NCBI GenBank assembly: GCA_023416515.1
Contig: JAEZHP010000010.1
Location: 1-32,155 of the forward strand
Direction: 5' to 3'
Length of the DNA: 32,155 bases
Source: Pseudomonadota bacterium
GTDB lineage: Bacteria; Pseudomonadota; Alphaproteobacteria; Sphingomonadales; Sphingomonadaceae
In this document: piece after piece, positions 32,105 through 32,155 of the stretch
Numbering within the stretch: the first letter of the stretch is position 1
How the letters are laid out: every line of letters starts with the position of its first letter
Notes under the pieces: generated by a model
The model's input: the letters and a program-made list of their open reading frames with translations, nothing else
The model's database searches: none
What the model was told of the DNA's origin: nothing
Translations under genes and position numbers: made by a program

Positions 32105-32155
32105 CCTCTCCCCGGCAGGGGTGAGGGTGCCGCCGCAGGCGGCGGGGGAGGGGGG
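32105..32155. repeat. C/G-rich intergenic hairpin after serC
   Basis: CCCTCTCCCC is followed by GGGGTGAGGG, then GCCGCC/GGCGGC, then a G-rich run to the window end. It resembles C/G-run intergenic repeats common in such genomes; a terminator function is not shown. Confidence 0.5.

Overview
The window reads as chromosomal DNA of a high-GC alphaproteobacterium, most likely of the order Sphingomonadales. Pointers are a TonB receptor with a Gly-rich insert, a general-stress promoter of the EcfG type (GGAAC-N16-CGTT), an extensin-like remnant, an UdgX/DUF4130 fusion, and short intergenic palindromes of a kind common in sphingomonads. No phage, transposase, CRISPR array, rRNA or tRNA was recognised. 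The lineage call is inference.

Layout. 1-5214: a TonB receptor cut by the window edge, a DUF2459 protein, a VTT-domain membrane protein, a hotdog thioesterase and an exported M20 amidohydrolase. 5246-13401: an acyl-CoA catabolism block. On the minus strand a two-subunit acyl-CoA dehydrogenase pair runs toward the M20 gene. On the plus strand lie another acyl-CoA dehydrogenase, two SDRs and an enoyl-CoA hydratase/3-hydroxyacyl-CoA dehydrogenase fusion. Both operons start just downstream of near-identical 16-bp palindromes (7559-7574 and 8471-8486), which suggests one shared regulator; a lipoprotein gene lies between them. 13480-18371: a lipoprotein 5'-nucleotidase, a DUF2171 stress protein under an EcfG-type promoter, and two oxidoreductases.

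18375-23508: a DUF4130-UdgX fusion and a radical SAM/HhH protein, two members of a poorly understood DNA-metabolism association. Between them are a GST, a 56-residue membrane peptide translationally coupled to a metallo-beta-lactamase-fold hydrolase, and a hemerythrin-like protein. 23574-27429: a minus-strand run of bactofilin, OsmC and two tandem POT transporters.

27430-28832 has no convincing gene. It holds the most unusual element here: about fourteen imperfect repeats of about 40 bp (27805-28341), each centred on a small hairpin. Stem sequences differ between units while pairing is largely kept, and a minus-strand transcript would show C(UUCG)G tetraloops. A further hairpin at 27624-27649 pairs fully only as minus-strand RNA, closing a GAAA loop. 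I propose a minus-strand structured noncoding RNA. 28833-32155: a membrane-anchored cytochrome c, a bidirectional terminator, a LOG-family protein, a 60-bp tandem repeat, a C-terminal remnant of an extensin-like gene, and serC with a hairpin leader.
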